DNA of 39,949 nt, taken from contig JAOPZA010000237.1 of NCBI GenBank assembly GCA_025964325.1, positions 1-39,949 on the forward strand, in the 5' to 3' direction. Position numbers and translations under genes: made by a program. This document shows positions 1 through 7,434 of the stretch, in pieces. The stretch comes from Conexibacter sp. (lineage in GTDB: Bacteria > Actinomycetota > Thermoleophilia > Solirubrobacterales > Solirubrobacteraceae). A model generated the notes under the pieces. It was given only the letters and a program-made list of their open reading frames with translations, was not told the origin of the DNA and searched no databases. Positions within the stretch are counted from its first letter, which is position 1; every line of letters begins with the position of its first letter.

Positions 1-1
1 G

Positions 2-2038
2 GCGGCCGTCGCGCGGTCGGTCGCGGCGCGGCTGGCGGCGCTCGGCGAGCAGCCGGCCGCGCTCGCCTGCGCGGTCGCCGTGCTCGGCCACCCGGCCGAG
101 GTGCGGGCGGCCGCCGCGGTCGCCGCCGTCGACGCGGCGGCCGCCACGCTCTACGCCGATGCGCTCGCGGACGCCGGCTTGCTCGGGCCCGGCCGGCCGC
201 TCGACTTCGTCCATCCGCTCGTCGCGACCGCCGTGCGCGACGGGATCCCGACCGGCCGCCGTGCGCTGCTGCACGCGCGCGCGTTCGAGCTGCTGGCGAG
301 CGAGGGCGCCGACGTCCTACGGGCCGCCACGCATCTGCTGCACACGGAGCCCGACGGCCGTGCGCAGACGATCGACGTGCTGCGCCGCGCCGCCCGCGCG
401 GCGAGCCTCGGCGGCGATCCGGCGACCGCCGTCGCGCTGCAGCAGCGCGCGCTGCGCGAGGGACCGACGGGCGTGCTCGAGGCCGACCTGCTCGAGGAGC
501 TGGGCCGCGCGCAGCTCGCCAGCGGCGACGCCGCCGGGATCGCGACGCTCGAGCGCGCCCGCCCGCGCCACGAGGACCCGCGGCGGCGCGCCGCGATCGA
601 CCTGACGCTCGGGATCTCCAACTACGAGCGCGGCGAGATCGGCGCCGCGCGGGCGAACCTCACGCGCGGCCTGACGGAGCCGCTCGACGCCGAGGACGAG
701 CTGCGGATATCGCTGCAGGCGGCGGACATGACGGTCGCCCGGTCGCTGGCGGGCGGTCCCAGCGTCGACGCCGAGGCGCTCGCGCCGCTGCTCGAACGGC
801 GCGAGCGCGGCCGCACCCCGGTCGAGCGCCTGGTGCTCGCGCAGATCGCCTTCCACGCGCTGCAGGCGGCCGAGCTGCCGCACGCCGGCACGGTCGCGAT
901 CGCGCGCCGCGCGCTGCCGCCGCGCGGGCAGGAGCGACTCGACGCCTACGATGCGCTGGCGCTGCCGCTGGCGGGCATGGCGCTCTACTTCTCCGACGCC
1001 TACGAGCTGGCGGAGGAGGCGTTCGGCGCCGAGATCGAACGGGCCCGCGTGCAGGGCGCACGGCTCGCCTTCGCCACCGCCTCGTTCTTCCGCGGCGTGC
1101 CGCGCTTCCTGCGCGGCCGCTTCCTGGCGGCGATCGACGACTGGCAGGGCGCGCTCGACGCGATCGAGGACGGCTGGGCCTTCGCCCTGCCCTCGGCGCG
1201 CGCGCTGCGCGCGCTCGTCGCGCTCGAGCGTGACGATCCGGACACGGCGGCCGCGATGCTCGAGCTGCCCGGCGGCGACGACCAGTGGGCCGAGCACCCG
1301 ACCTTCCCGTACGTGATCGCCGTGCGGGGCTTCCAGGCCTCGCTCGGCGAGCGGCCGCAGGAGGCGCTCGCGTTGCTGCTGCGCGCCGGCGACGCGCTCG
1401 ACGCCCAGGGCGCCCGCAACCCGGCGATCATGCACTGGCAGACGGAGGCCGCGTTGGTGAGCCTCGCGCTCGGCGAGCAGGACCAGGCACGGCGGCTCAG
1501 CCGGGACCTGCAGCGCCGCGCGCAGCGCTTCGGCGCCGCCCGGACGCTCGGAATCGCCCAGCGCACGATCGGGCAGACCCACGGCGGCGCCTTCGGGCGC
1601 GAGCAGCTGACGCGGAGCGTCCGCACGCTCGAGGGCTCGGGAGCCGACTTCGAGCTGGCCCTCTCGCTCGTCGAGCTGGGTGCCGAGCGCCGCCGTCAGG
1701 GACAGCGCACGGAGGCCCGCGACCTCCTCCGCCGCGCGCTCGACCTCGCGGACCGCTGCGGCGCGCTGCGGCTGCGGCGGCGCGCGGCCGAGGAGCTGCA
1801 CGTCGCCGGCGGGCGCCCGCGCCGCACGCGCACGACGGGCGTCGAGGGGCTCACGTCGAGCGAGCGGCGGGTCGCCCAGCTGGCGGCCGAGGGGTCGACC
1901 AACCGCCAGATCGCCCAGCGCCTGTTCGTGACGCTGCGGACGGTCGAGACCCACCTCACGCACACGTACGCGAAGCTCGGGATCGGCTCGCGCGCCGAGC
2001 TGGCGCAGGCGCTCGAACGCGCCGCCGACCGCTCCTGA
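2..2038 (+). CDS. LuxR-family transcriptional regulator, large ATPase type (5' end outside window)
   Basis: The reading frame is open from the first bases of the window, so the N-terminal part, where a P-loop ATPase domain would lie, is missing; about 678 residues are visible. The visible part opens with an Ala-rich helical segment of the kind that follows the ATPase domain in this family (AVLGHPAEVRAAAAVAAVD, later FVHPLVATAV), then a long helical, TPR-like middle. The last 65 residues form a LuxR/GerE helix-turn-helix: LTSSERRVAQLAAEGSTNRQIA followed by the recognition-helix signature LRTVETHLTHTYAKLGI. Such proteins (LAL/MalT-like) bind DNA through the C-terminal HTH and sense an inducer through the helical repeats; the target here is unknown. 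A GTG at position 80 is internal to the family-like sequence and is not taken as the start. Confidence 0.9.
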   Translation, partial: AAVARSVAARLAALGEQPAALACAVAVLGHPAEVRAAAAVAAVDAAAATLYADALADAGLLGPGRPLDFVHPLVATAVRDGIPTGRRALLHARAFELLASEGADVLRAATHLLHTEPDGRAQTIDVLRRAARAASLGGDPATAVALQQRALREGPTGVLEADLLEELGRAQLASGDAAGIATLERARPRHEDPRRRAAIDLTLGISNYERGEIGAARANLTRGLTEPLDAEDELRISLQAADMTVARSLAGGPSVDAEALAPLLERRERGRTPVERLVLAQIAFHALQAAELPHAGTVAIARRALPPRGQERLDAYDALALPLAGMALYFSDAYELAEEAFGAEIERARVQGARLAFATASFFRGVPRFLRGRFLAAIDDWQGALDAIEDGWAFALPSARALRALVALERDDPDTAAAMLELPGGDDQWAEHPTFPYVIAVRGFQASLGERPQEALALLLRAGDALDAQGARNPAIMHWQTEAALVSLALGEQDQARRLSRDLQRRAQRFGAARTLGIAQRTIGQTHGGAFGREQLTRSVRTLEGSGADFELALSLVELGAERRRQGQRTEARDLLRRALDLADRCGALRLRRRAAEELHVAGGRPRRTRTTGVEGLTSSERRVAQLAAEGSTNRQIAQRLFVTLRTVETHLTHTYAKLGIGSRAELAQALERAADRS

Positions 2039-2069
2039 GCGGGGACCCAGGAGCCCGCGACGCCAAAGT

Positions 2070-2087
2070 TCGTGGGGGGTGCCACGA
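2070..2087 (+). other. Short hairpin after the LuxR gene
   Basis: TCGTGG at 2070-2075 pairs with CCACGA at 2082-2087 around a 6-nt loop, about 30 nt after the LuxR stop codon. No T tract follows, so it may be a minor RNA fold rather than a terminator. Confidence 0.35.
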
Positions 2088-2203
2088 CGCGATCCCAGCG
2101 ATCGTGGGCAAGACTGCGCGTACGCCCGACGGCCGGGCGGTAGGGACACCGAAACGGCTGAGGCGCGCCGGCGCGGGGACGATCGCCGGGACCAGACGAA
2201 GGC

Positions 2204-2252
2204 GGTGGGGGCCGGGGCGAAGGATCGCCGAACCCCCACCGTCTTCTCTTCG
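2204..2252 (+). terminator. Probable terminator downstream of the LuxR gene
   Basis: GGTGGGGG at 2204-2211 pairs with CCCCCACC at 2233-2240, and inside it GGCGA (2216-2220) pairs with TCGCC (2225-2229) around AGGA, giving one long interrupted hairpin. It is followed by the pyrimidine-rich GTCTTCTCTTCG. I read it as a rho-independent-like terminator for the upstream gene. The remaining 2039-2359 intergenic DNA shows no gene. Confidence 0.55.
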
Positions 2253-2347
2253 TGTCAGGACCACGTCCCGGCGGCGTGCCGCGATCGCTGCGCCGCTCCT
2301 CCGCGGAGACGGCACGATCCGCGGGTCCTCTGCGCCGCGCCGTCGCC

Positions 2348-2353
2348 TAGGCT
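2348..2353 (+). promoter_or_regulatory. -10 box, leaderless start
   Basis: TAGGCT lies 6 nt before the ATG at 2360, so the predicted transcription start coincides with the start codon; no ribosome binding site or clear -35 box is seen. Confidence 0.5.
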
Positions 2354-2359
2354 GAGCGC

Positions 2360-2674
2360 ATGGACGAACTGCTGAAGATCGCCGCCGACGCGGGCGTCGA
2401 GGTCTCGAGCGCAGAGGGATCGCTCGAAGAGGGCGCGCACGAGGCGGCGCGCGACGCGCTCGACCGCGCCGCGGACGGGCTCGCGGAGCTGCGCACGCGC
2501 TGGCCGGAGATGTCCCCGCCTCAGCGCGTCGTCGTCGGCAAGGTCGCCGCGGCGGTCCGCGCCCGGCTCGACGCGACCGCCGCGCAGGTTCCCGCGCGCA
2601 GAGTCATGACCGACGTCGCGCCGGTGCTCGACCGCGAGCAGGACGAGGCCCCGGAGGACGGCGCCGCCGGCTGA
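2360..2674 (+). CDS. Small hypothetical protein, helical
   Basis: This 104-residue protein is not one I recognise. It is rich in Ala, Glu, Asp and Arg, looks mostly helical, and has an acidic C-terminus (EQDEAPEDGAAG). It has no signal peptide, membrane segment or cysteine, so it is probably cytoplasmic. The ATG at 2360 is preferred because TAGGCT sits 6 nt upstream, the pattern seen before several other genes in the window. It converges with the Ku operon, 38 nt from the Ku stop codon. Codon usage looks native. The function is unknown. Confidence 0.7.
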   Translation: MDELLKIAADAGVEVSSAEGSLEEGAHEAARDALDRAADGLAELRTRWPEMSPPQRVVVGKVAAAVRARLDATAAQVPARRVMTDVAPVLDREQDEAPEDGAAG

Positions 2675-2712
2675 GCCGAGACCGGGCTGGTGCGGGCGCG
2701 CCGAGCGGCGCC

Positions 2713-3507
2713 TCAGGCGGGGCTCTTGACGTCGGCGATGCTGGCCTCGAGGGCGGCCATCAGGTCCGGGGTCGCGGCCGGCGAGCGCTGGCGCTTGGGG
2801 CGCTCGATCCGCTCGCCGTCGGCCTTGCGTCTGATGAGCTTGCGCAGGCGCTCGCGGTGGCGGTCCTTGTAGCGGCCGGGATCGAACTCCCGTGCCATCG
2901 AGTCGATCAGCCGGACGGCGCCGTCGAGCTCCCGTCTCGCCGGCTTGTGCGCTCTGCCCGTCGGCGCGCCCGCGATCGTGCCGGGCCGCACCTCGTCGTG
3001 GAAGCGCATCGTCGAGAGCGACAGCACCGGGCCGTCGGCGCGGATCGCCGTCAGGTACTCCTTCGAGCGCAGGACGAAGCGGCCGATCGCGACCTTCCCG
3101 CTGTCGCCCATCACCTCGTGCAGCAGGCGGTAGGCGCGCAGCGGACCGTCGCTCTCGCCGGTCGGCAGGAGGACGTAGGGATGGTCGAAGAGGATCGGAT
3201 CGACCTCGGCCAGCTCGGCGAACTGCTCGATGTCGATCGTCTTCGTCCTGCGCGGCGCCGCCGCGGCCAGCTCGTCGTCGCTCAGCACGACCTGGCGGCC
3301 GTCCTCGAGCTCGTAGCCGTGCGCGATCTCCTCGAGCTCGACCTCGACGTCCTCCTTCGTGCAGAAGCGGTGGACCTCGATCGGCGCGAGCGTTCTGTCG
3401 TGGAGCTGGTGGAAGTGGAGCTGGCGGTCGCGGACGGCGCTGTGCAGCTCGACCGGCACGTTGACCAGGCCGAACGAGAGCGATCCGCTCCAGAGCGCGC
3501 GCGGCAT
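2713..3507 (-). CDS. ku: Ku DNA-end-binding protein, second copy of a coupled pair
   Basis: This is a 264-residue bacterial Ku, which encircles broken DNA ends and recruits ligase D in non-homologous end joining. The family N-terminus is clear (MPRALWSGSLSFGLVNVPV), followed by LHFHQLH, YELEDGRQVVLSDDEL, the HPYVLLP segment and RFVLRSKEYLTAI, all typical of the Ku core beta-barrel. The C-terminus is short, with a basic stretch (RPKRQR) before a helical tail. Its ATG shares one base with the TGA of the upstream Ku gene (TGATG on the minus strand), so translation is almost certainly coupled. No ligD lies in the window. The family call is secure; whether it forms homodimers or a heterodimer with its neighbour is unknown. 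Confidence 0.95.
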   Translation of the reverse strand: MPRALWSGSLSFGLVNVPVELHSAVRDRQLHFHQLHDRTLAPIEVHRFCTKEDVEVELEEIAHGYELEDGRQVVLSDDELAAAAPRRTKTIDIEQFAELAEVDPILFDHPYVLLPTGESDGPLRAYRLLHEVMGDSGKVAIGRFVLRSKEYLTAIRADGPVLSLSTMRFHDEVRPGTIAGAPTGRAHKPARRELDGAVRLIDSMAREFDPGRYKDRHRERLRKLIRRKADGERIERPKRQRSPAATPDLMAALEASIADVKSPA

Positions 3508-4340
3508 CAGCGGCTCGCCGCCTTCGCCCGCGGCCGCCGCCGGCGGCTCGACGGCTTCGCTCTGCGCTTCCTGGCGTCCTCGAGCATCGCCTGCAGCGCG
3601 GCCTCGAGGTCGTCGGGGGCCTCGGCCGGCTCTTCCTCCGGCGCCTCGATCGCCCGGCCCGCCGCCTTGCGCTCGATCAGCGCGAGGACCGCGGCGCGGT
3701 ATTCGTCTTCGAAGGCGGTCGCGTCGAACGGCTGGGCGAGCGTGTCGACGAGCGCGCGCGCCATCTCGCGCTCGCGCTTCGCCGGCGCCTTCTTCGGCCG
3801 CGGCACCTCGAACGACGCCGGGTCGACGAGCTCGTCGTCGAAGTGCATCGTCACGAGGCCGAGGACGCCGTCGCCGAGCGCCCGCAGCGCGACCAGCCGC
3901 TCCCGCGTGCGCAGCACGATCCGACCGATGCCGACGCGACCGCTCCTCGCGAGCGCGTCGTGCAGCAGCCGGTAGCCGTCGTCGCCGTCGTTGCGGGGGC
4001 CGAGGTAGTAGGGATGGTCGTAGCGGACCGGGTCGATCTGCTCGGCCGGCACGAACTCCTCGATCGTGGCGAGCTTCGCCTGGGGGCCGTCGGCAGCCTT
4101 CAGCTCGTCGTCGCTCAGCACGACCCAGCTGCCGTCGGAGGTCTGGAAGCCTCTGACGATGTGCGCGTAGTCGACCGTCTCGCCCGTCTCCGGGTCGATC
4201 CGGCGGTGCTCGATGCGCGCGCCGTCGCGCGCATGGACCTCGTGGAAGTGCACGGTCTTCGACTCGACCGCGCCGTAGAGCTTGACCGGGACCCTCAGCT
4301 CCCCGACGCCGAGGCAGCCGTTCCAGATCGAGCGCGCCAT
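3507..4340 (-). CDS. ku: Ku DNA-end-binding protein, first copy of a coupled pair
   Basis: This 277-residue Ku paralogue has the core signature MARSIWNGCLGVGELRVPVKLYGAV, VHFHEVHARDGARIEHRRI, VVLSDDELKAA, HPYYLGP and RIVLRTRERLVALRAL. Unlike its neighbour it ends in a strongly basic tail (KRRAKPSSRRRRPRAKAASR); lysine/arginine-rich extensions of this kind help bacterial Ku hold or thread DNA. It is the promoter-proximal gene of a two-gene unit, with a one-base overlap into the second Ku. The two copies diverge clearly in sequence, so this is not a recent duplication. No good ribosome binding site precedes the ATG, and its promoter is not obvious. The small membrane-protein gene at 4399-4695 lies 58 nt upstream on the same strand and could be co-transcribed. 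Confidence 0.95.
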   Translation of the reverse strand: MARSIWNGCLGVGELRVPVKLYGAVESKTVHFHEVHARDGARIEHRRIDPETGETVDYAHIVRGFQTSDGSWVVLSDDELKAADGPQAKLATIEEFVPAEQIDPVRYDHPYYLGPRNDGDDGYRLLHDALARSGRVGIGRIVLRTRERLVALRALGDGVLGLVTMHFDDELVDPASFEVPRPKKAPAKREREMARALVDTLAQPFDATAFEDEYRAAVLALIERKAAGRAIEAPEEEPAEAPDDLEAALQAMLEDARKRRAKPSSRRRRPRAKAASR

Positions 4341-4398
4341 GCGGGGAGCGGTACCCGCGTTGCGGGTGCGCGACGCGCGGGGCGGACCGCGGTGTCGC

Positions 4399-4695
4399 TC
4401 ACTCGTCTCTCGGCGGGTTGCCGGTCCGCGAGCCGATCCTCGTCGCGAGGCGCGTCGGGTCGTAGGCGGCGTCGCGGTCGCTCGGCAGGCCGGGTCTCGG
4501 CGGCAGGACGCCTTCGACCACGTGCTCGTGCTCCTCGCGCTCGAACCATCTGATCGCGGCGATGATCGTCAAGCCGCCGGCGGCGATGAAGAACGCGATC
4601 GAGACGAACGCGAGCACGGGCGCGACGTCGGCGACGCCCAGTCCGAGCAGCAGGACGGCGAAGAGGAAGAGGCCGATGATCCAGAAGTTGCGCAT
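4399..4695 (-). CDS. Small two-helix membrane protein
   Basis: This 98-residue protein starts MRNFWIIGLFLFAVLLLG and has two hydrophobic stretches at roughly residues 5-20 and 25-47, then a hydrophilic C-terminal half (FEREEHEHVVEGVLPPRPG and a tail rich in Arg and Asp). It is probably anchored in the cytoplasmic membrane with a soluble tail. I do not recognise the family. The ATG at 4695 places the first membrane helix at the N-terminus, as expected; longer upstream frames would add unlikely Arg/Pro-rich sequence. It lies upstream of the Ku pair on the same strand, but nothing in the sequence ties it to DNA repair. Confidence 0.65.
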   Translation of the reverse strand: MRNFWIIGLFLFAVLLLGLGVADVAPVLAFVSIAFFIAAGGLTIIAAIRWFEREEHEHVVEGVLPPRPGLPSDRDAAYDPTRLATRIGSRTGNPPRDE

Positions 4696-4778
4696 GGATC
4701 CGGGCTGCCCACCGCGTCCGCGGCGAAACGCCGATTTGGGGCCGTTGCGGGGCGCGAGCAGCGACCGCCGGGCGACGA

Positions 4779-4784
4779 TAGATT
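4779..4784 (+). promoter_or_regulatory. -10 box, leaderless start
   Basis: TAGATT lies 7 nt before the ATG at 4792, with no ribosome binding site between, consistent with a leaderless mRNA. Confidence 0.5.
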
Positions 4785-4791
4785 GCCACCC

Positions 4792-5571
4792 ATGTTCAGT
4801 CGCTTCGTCGCCCTCGGCGACAGCATGACCGAGGGACTCGACGACGCCGACGGCAGCGGCGGCTACCGCGGCTGGGCGGACCGGCTGGCGGAGCGGCTCG
4901 CGACGATCAACCCCTCGCTCGGCTACGCGAACCTGGCCGTCCGCGGGCGGCTCTCCGCTCAGGTCCGCGACGGGCAGCTCGCCTCCGCGCTGGAGCTCGA
5001 TCCCGACCTCGCGTCCGTCGTCGTCGGGATCAACGACGTGCTGCGCCCCGGCTTCGACGCCGCGCTCGTCGCCGGCCACGTCGAGGCGATGCAGGCGGCG
5101 CTCGTCCGGATCGGCGCGACGGTGCTGACCTGCACGCTGCCCGAGCCCGGCCCGATCATGCCGATCGCGCGCCCGCTGGGGCCGCGCGTGCTCGCGCTGA
5201 ACGCCGAGCTGCGAGCCGCCTGCAAGCGCAGCGGCGCGCTGCTCGTCGACCTCGGCCGCGCCCCCGTCGCCTCCGACCCGCGCCTCTGGAGCGAGGATCG
5301 GCTGCACGCGAACAGCGCCGGCCACGCGCGCATCGCCGCCGCGATGGCGTCGGCGCTGAACCTCCCGGGCGCCGACCTCGCGTGGGCGCAGCCGCTGCCG
5401 CCGGCGCTGCCGCGCCGCCGCCACGAGCTGGTCGCCGCCGAGCTGGCATGGTCGCGCCGGCACCTCGTGCCGTGGATCGGGCGACGCCTGCGCGGCCGCT
5501 CCTCGGGCGACGGCGTCGTGGCGAAGCGGCCCCAGCTGACGCCGGTCGCGGCGCGCACGCGGGCCGGGTAG
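4792..5571 (+). CDS. SGNH/GDSL-family hydrolase
   Basis: This is a 259-residue esterase/lipase-like enzyme of the SGNH fold. Block I is FVALGDSMTEG with the nucleophilic Ser, block II is the Gly region near NLAVRGRLSAQV, block III is VVVGINDVLRPG with the Asn of the oxyanion hole, and block V is SEDRLHANSAGHARIA, giving the catalytic Asp and His. There is no signal peptide, so it is cytoplasmic by prediction; the substrate is unknown. After the catalytic domain, about 60 residues form a basic tail (LPRRRHELVAAELAWSRRHL). The ATG at 4792 is chosen because GDSM follows within 12 residues, the usual position. It converges with the thioesterase gene, only 6 nt away. Confidence 0.9.
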   Translation: MFSRFVALGDSMTEGLDDADGSGGYRGWADRLAERLATINPSLGYANLAVRGRLSAQVRDGQLASALELDPDLASVVVGINDVLRPGFDAALVAGHVEAMQAALVRIGATVLTCTLPEPGPIMPIARPLGPRVLALNAELRAACKRSGALLVDLGRAPVASDPRLWSEDRLHANSAGHARIAAAMASALNLPGADLAWAQPLPPALPRRRHELVAAELAWSRRHLVPWIGRRLRGRSSGDGVVAKRPQLTPVAARTRAG

Positions 5572-5577
5572 CGCGCG

Positions 5578-6471
5578 TCAGTCGACCGGCATGAAGATCG
5601 CCAGCTGGCGCGAGTGCGCCAGCAGCGTGCCGTCGCCGAGGAACAGCAGGCCGTCCTCCTCCACCAGACCGTCGCGCGCGGTCGTGCTGCGAAACCAGCC
5701 GAGGACCGGCTGGTCGGGCAGGCCGGCGGGCGGGATGTCGGCGCGAAAGTGGATCGTGAGGTCGATCGTCGGCGCGACGGCGGGCCGGTCGAGCGGCTCG
5801 AAGCCGGGCGGCCACCAGACGTCGGTGCAGAGGGCGACGTAGGCGGCGTCGACCGGGTGCGGCTCGGGCAGCGTGATCCAACCGCCGGCCTCGGGCCCCT
5901 CGCCCGGCGGCAGCTCGCGACCGCTGAAGGGGACCCCGCCGAAGCGCGGCGCGAGCTGCACGCGGTGGGAGATCGCGGGTGCGCCGTCGAACAGCGCGAG
6001 CCAGTGCGCGTCGTCGTCGCGGCGCCAGCGGTCGGCCGTGATGCGCGGCGCCCTGCGCGGCGGGGCGGCGGCGACCACCGGCGGGGGCAGCAGCCACGTC
6101 CCGGCGGCCGGCAGGTCGGGGACCGCCAGCGCGGCGAGCGCCGAGAGCACCTCGCGGCCGTCCTGCGTCGCACGCACGCGCACGTTCGAGATGCGCCGCC
6201 CCTCGCGTACCAGCTCGACCTGCAGCTCGAGCGGTCCGGCGCCGGCGGGGCGCAGGTAGTGGAGCGTCAGCGAGCGCAGCCGCCGCAGTCCCAAGGGATC
6301 GGCGTGCAGCTCGATCGCGCGCACGACGATCGCGGCCAGGTAGCCGCCGTTGGCGGCGGTCGGCGCGGACCAGCCGGCGTCGATGTCGGCGAGGAAGCGT
6401 CCGTCGCCGAGCGGCTCCACGGCGCTGGCGTCGTCGAAGCTGCGGGCGCGGGAGTCGGTCGACTGGCTCAT
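5578..6471 (-). CDS. Acyl-CoA thioesterase-like protein, double hotdog
   Basis: The 297-residue product resembles the TesB-like thioesterase family with two hotdog domains. The N-terminal hotdog carries WSAPTAANGGYLAAIVVRA, LRSLTLHYLRPA and the strand EGRRISNVRVRATQDGREV, all typical of acyl-CoA thioesterases. The C-terminal hotdog includes TDVWWPPGF, TIDLTIHFRADIP and EEDGLLFLGDGTLLAHSRQLAIF. It would hydrolyse acyl-CoA to free acid and CoA in the cytoplasm. It diverges from the enoyl-CoA hydratase/acyl-CoA dehydrogenase genes across an 18-bp near-palindrome, which suggests shared control of one acyl-CoA pathway. The ATG at 6471 is preceded by TAGCGT with a 7-nt gap, so it is probably leaderless. 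Chain-length specificity cannot be read. Confidence 0.85.
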   Translation of the reverse strand: MSQSTDSRARSFDDASAVEPLGDGRFLADIDAGWSAPTAANGGYLAAIVVRAIELHADPLGLRRLRSLTLHYLRPAGAGPLELQVELVREGRRISNVRVRATQDGREVLSALAALAVPDLPAAGTWLLPPPVVAAAPPRRAPRITADRWRRDDDAHWLALFDGAPAISHRVQLAPRFGGVPFSGRELPPGEGPEAGGWITLPEPHPVDAAYVALCTDVWWPPGFEPLDRPAVAPTIDLTIHFRADIPPAGLPDQPVLGWFRSTTARDGLVEEDGLLFLGDGTLLAHSRQLAIFMPVD

Positions 6472-6478
6472 CCACCCA

Positions 6479-6484
6479 ACGCTA
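6479..6484 (-). promoter_or_regulatory. -10 box for thioesterase gene
   Basis: Read on the minus strand, TAGCGT is followed by 7 nt and then the ATG at 6471. It matches the leaderless -10 pattern seen before several plus-strand genes and abuts the palindrome at 6488-6505. Confidence 0.45.
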
Positions 6485-6487
6485 GCA

Positions 6488-6505
6488 CTATGATGGCCGT
6501 CATAG
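6488..6505. promoter_or_regulatory. Palindromic operator-like site between divergent acyl-CoA genes
   Basis: CTATGATGGCCGTCATAG is an 18-bp inverted repeat with one mismatched base pair per half (CTATGAYGG/CCRTCATAG). It contains TATGAT on the plus strand (6489-6494) and TATGAC on the minus strand, so it could hold -10 boxes for both directions while serving as a repressor site. Its size and symmetry are typical of TetR- or GntR-type regulators of fatty-acid genes; the regulator is not next to it. Confidence 0.6.
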
Positions 6506-6579
6506 ACTCCCGGCGCGGCGCCCGAGCGGCGACGCTGGGACTGGCTCACATCGGCGATCGACGGAGGGCGGATCCGGCC

Positions 6580-7392
6580 ATGAGCGACGGCGGCGACGCA
6601 AGCGCGAGCGCAAGCACGATCACGACGGAGCGACGCGGTCACGTGCTGCTGATCGGCCTCGACCGCCCTCAGAAGCGCAACGCCTTCACGCTCGCGATGC
6701 TGAACGAGCTGGCGCTCGCCTACGGCGAGCTGGAGCGCGTTCCGGAGCTGCGCTGCGGCGTCCTCTTCGCCCACGGCGACCACTTCACCGGCGGGCTCGA
6801 CCTCGCCGACATCGCGCCCGCGATCCAGTCCGACGGCACGCTCGCGGTTCCCGACGGCGGCCTGCAGCCGTGGCGCCTCGACGGCGTGCCGTACACGACG
6901 CCGATCGTCGCGGCCGCGCACGGCTGGTGCATCACGCTCGGGATCGAGCTGCTGCTGGCTGCCGACATCCGCATCGCCAGCTCCGACACGCGCTTCACGC
7001 AGCTCGAGGTCCAGCGCGGGATCTATCCCTTCGGCGGCGCGACGATCCGCTTCCCGCGCGAGGCCGGCTGGGGCAACGCGATGCGCTGGCTGCTGACGGG
7101 CGACGAGTTCGACGCGCCCGAGGCGCTGCGGATCGGGCTCGTGCAGGAGGTCGTCGAGCCGGGCACCCAGGTCGAGCGCGCGATCGAGCTGGCCGAGCGG
7201 ATCGCCGAGCGCTCCGCGCCGCTCGGCGTGCAGGCGACGCTGCGCTCGGCGCAGCGCGCGGTCCAGGAGGGCGAGGCGGCTGCCGCCGCGTCCCTGCAGC
7301 CCGACGTCGTGCCGCTGATGCGCAGCGAGGACGGCGCCGAGGGGCTGCGCTCGTTCCTCGACCGCCGCGCCGCGCGGTTCACCGGGCGATAG
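6580..7392 (+). CDS. Enoyl-CoA hydratase/isomerase family protein (crotonase)
   Basis: This 270-residue crotonase-fold protein probably hydrates a 2-enoyl-CoA in beta-oxidation. The N-terminal RGHVLLIGLDRPQKRNAF is the family signature, FTGGLDLADI supplies the oxyanion-hole region, and both glutamates used by true hydratases appear to be present: GIELLLAADIRIA and FTQLEVQRGIYPFGG. The C-terminal helices end RSFLDRRAARF. It is the first gene of a plus-strand set with two acyl-CoA dehydrogenases (42 nt to the next). The ATG at 6580 is preferred because GGAGGG lies about 12 nt upstream; a start at 6490 would sit inside the palindrome and add a non-conserved leader. Dehydratase or isomerase activity cannot be excluded. 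Confidence 0.9.
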   Translation: MSDGGDASASASTITTERRGHVLLIGLDRPQKRNAFTLAMLNELALAYGELERVPELRCGVLFAHGDHFTGGLDLADIAPAIQSDGTLAVPDGGLQPWRLDGVPYTTPIVAAAHGWCITLGIELLLAADIRIASSDTRFTQLEVQRGIYPFGGATIRFPREAGWGNAMRWLLTGDEFDAPEALRIGLVQEVVEPGTQVERAIELAERIAERSAPLGVQATLRSAQRAVQEGEAAAAASLQPDVVPLMRSEDGAEGLRSFLDRRAARFTGR

Positions 7393-7434
7393 CACGGGTA
7401 GCCGGAGGTTCGTGCACCGACGCGGAGGCCGAGA

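Noticed and set aside
317-2239. Very long minus-strand open frame opposite the LuxR gene
   Set aside because: The composition is Arg/Ala/Gly/Pro noise with no domain; the plus strand encodes a clear regulator with a C-terminal HTH. This is the usual antisense shadow in high-GC DNA.
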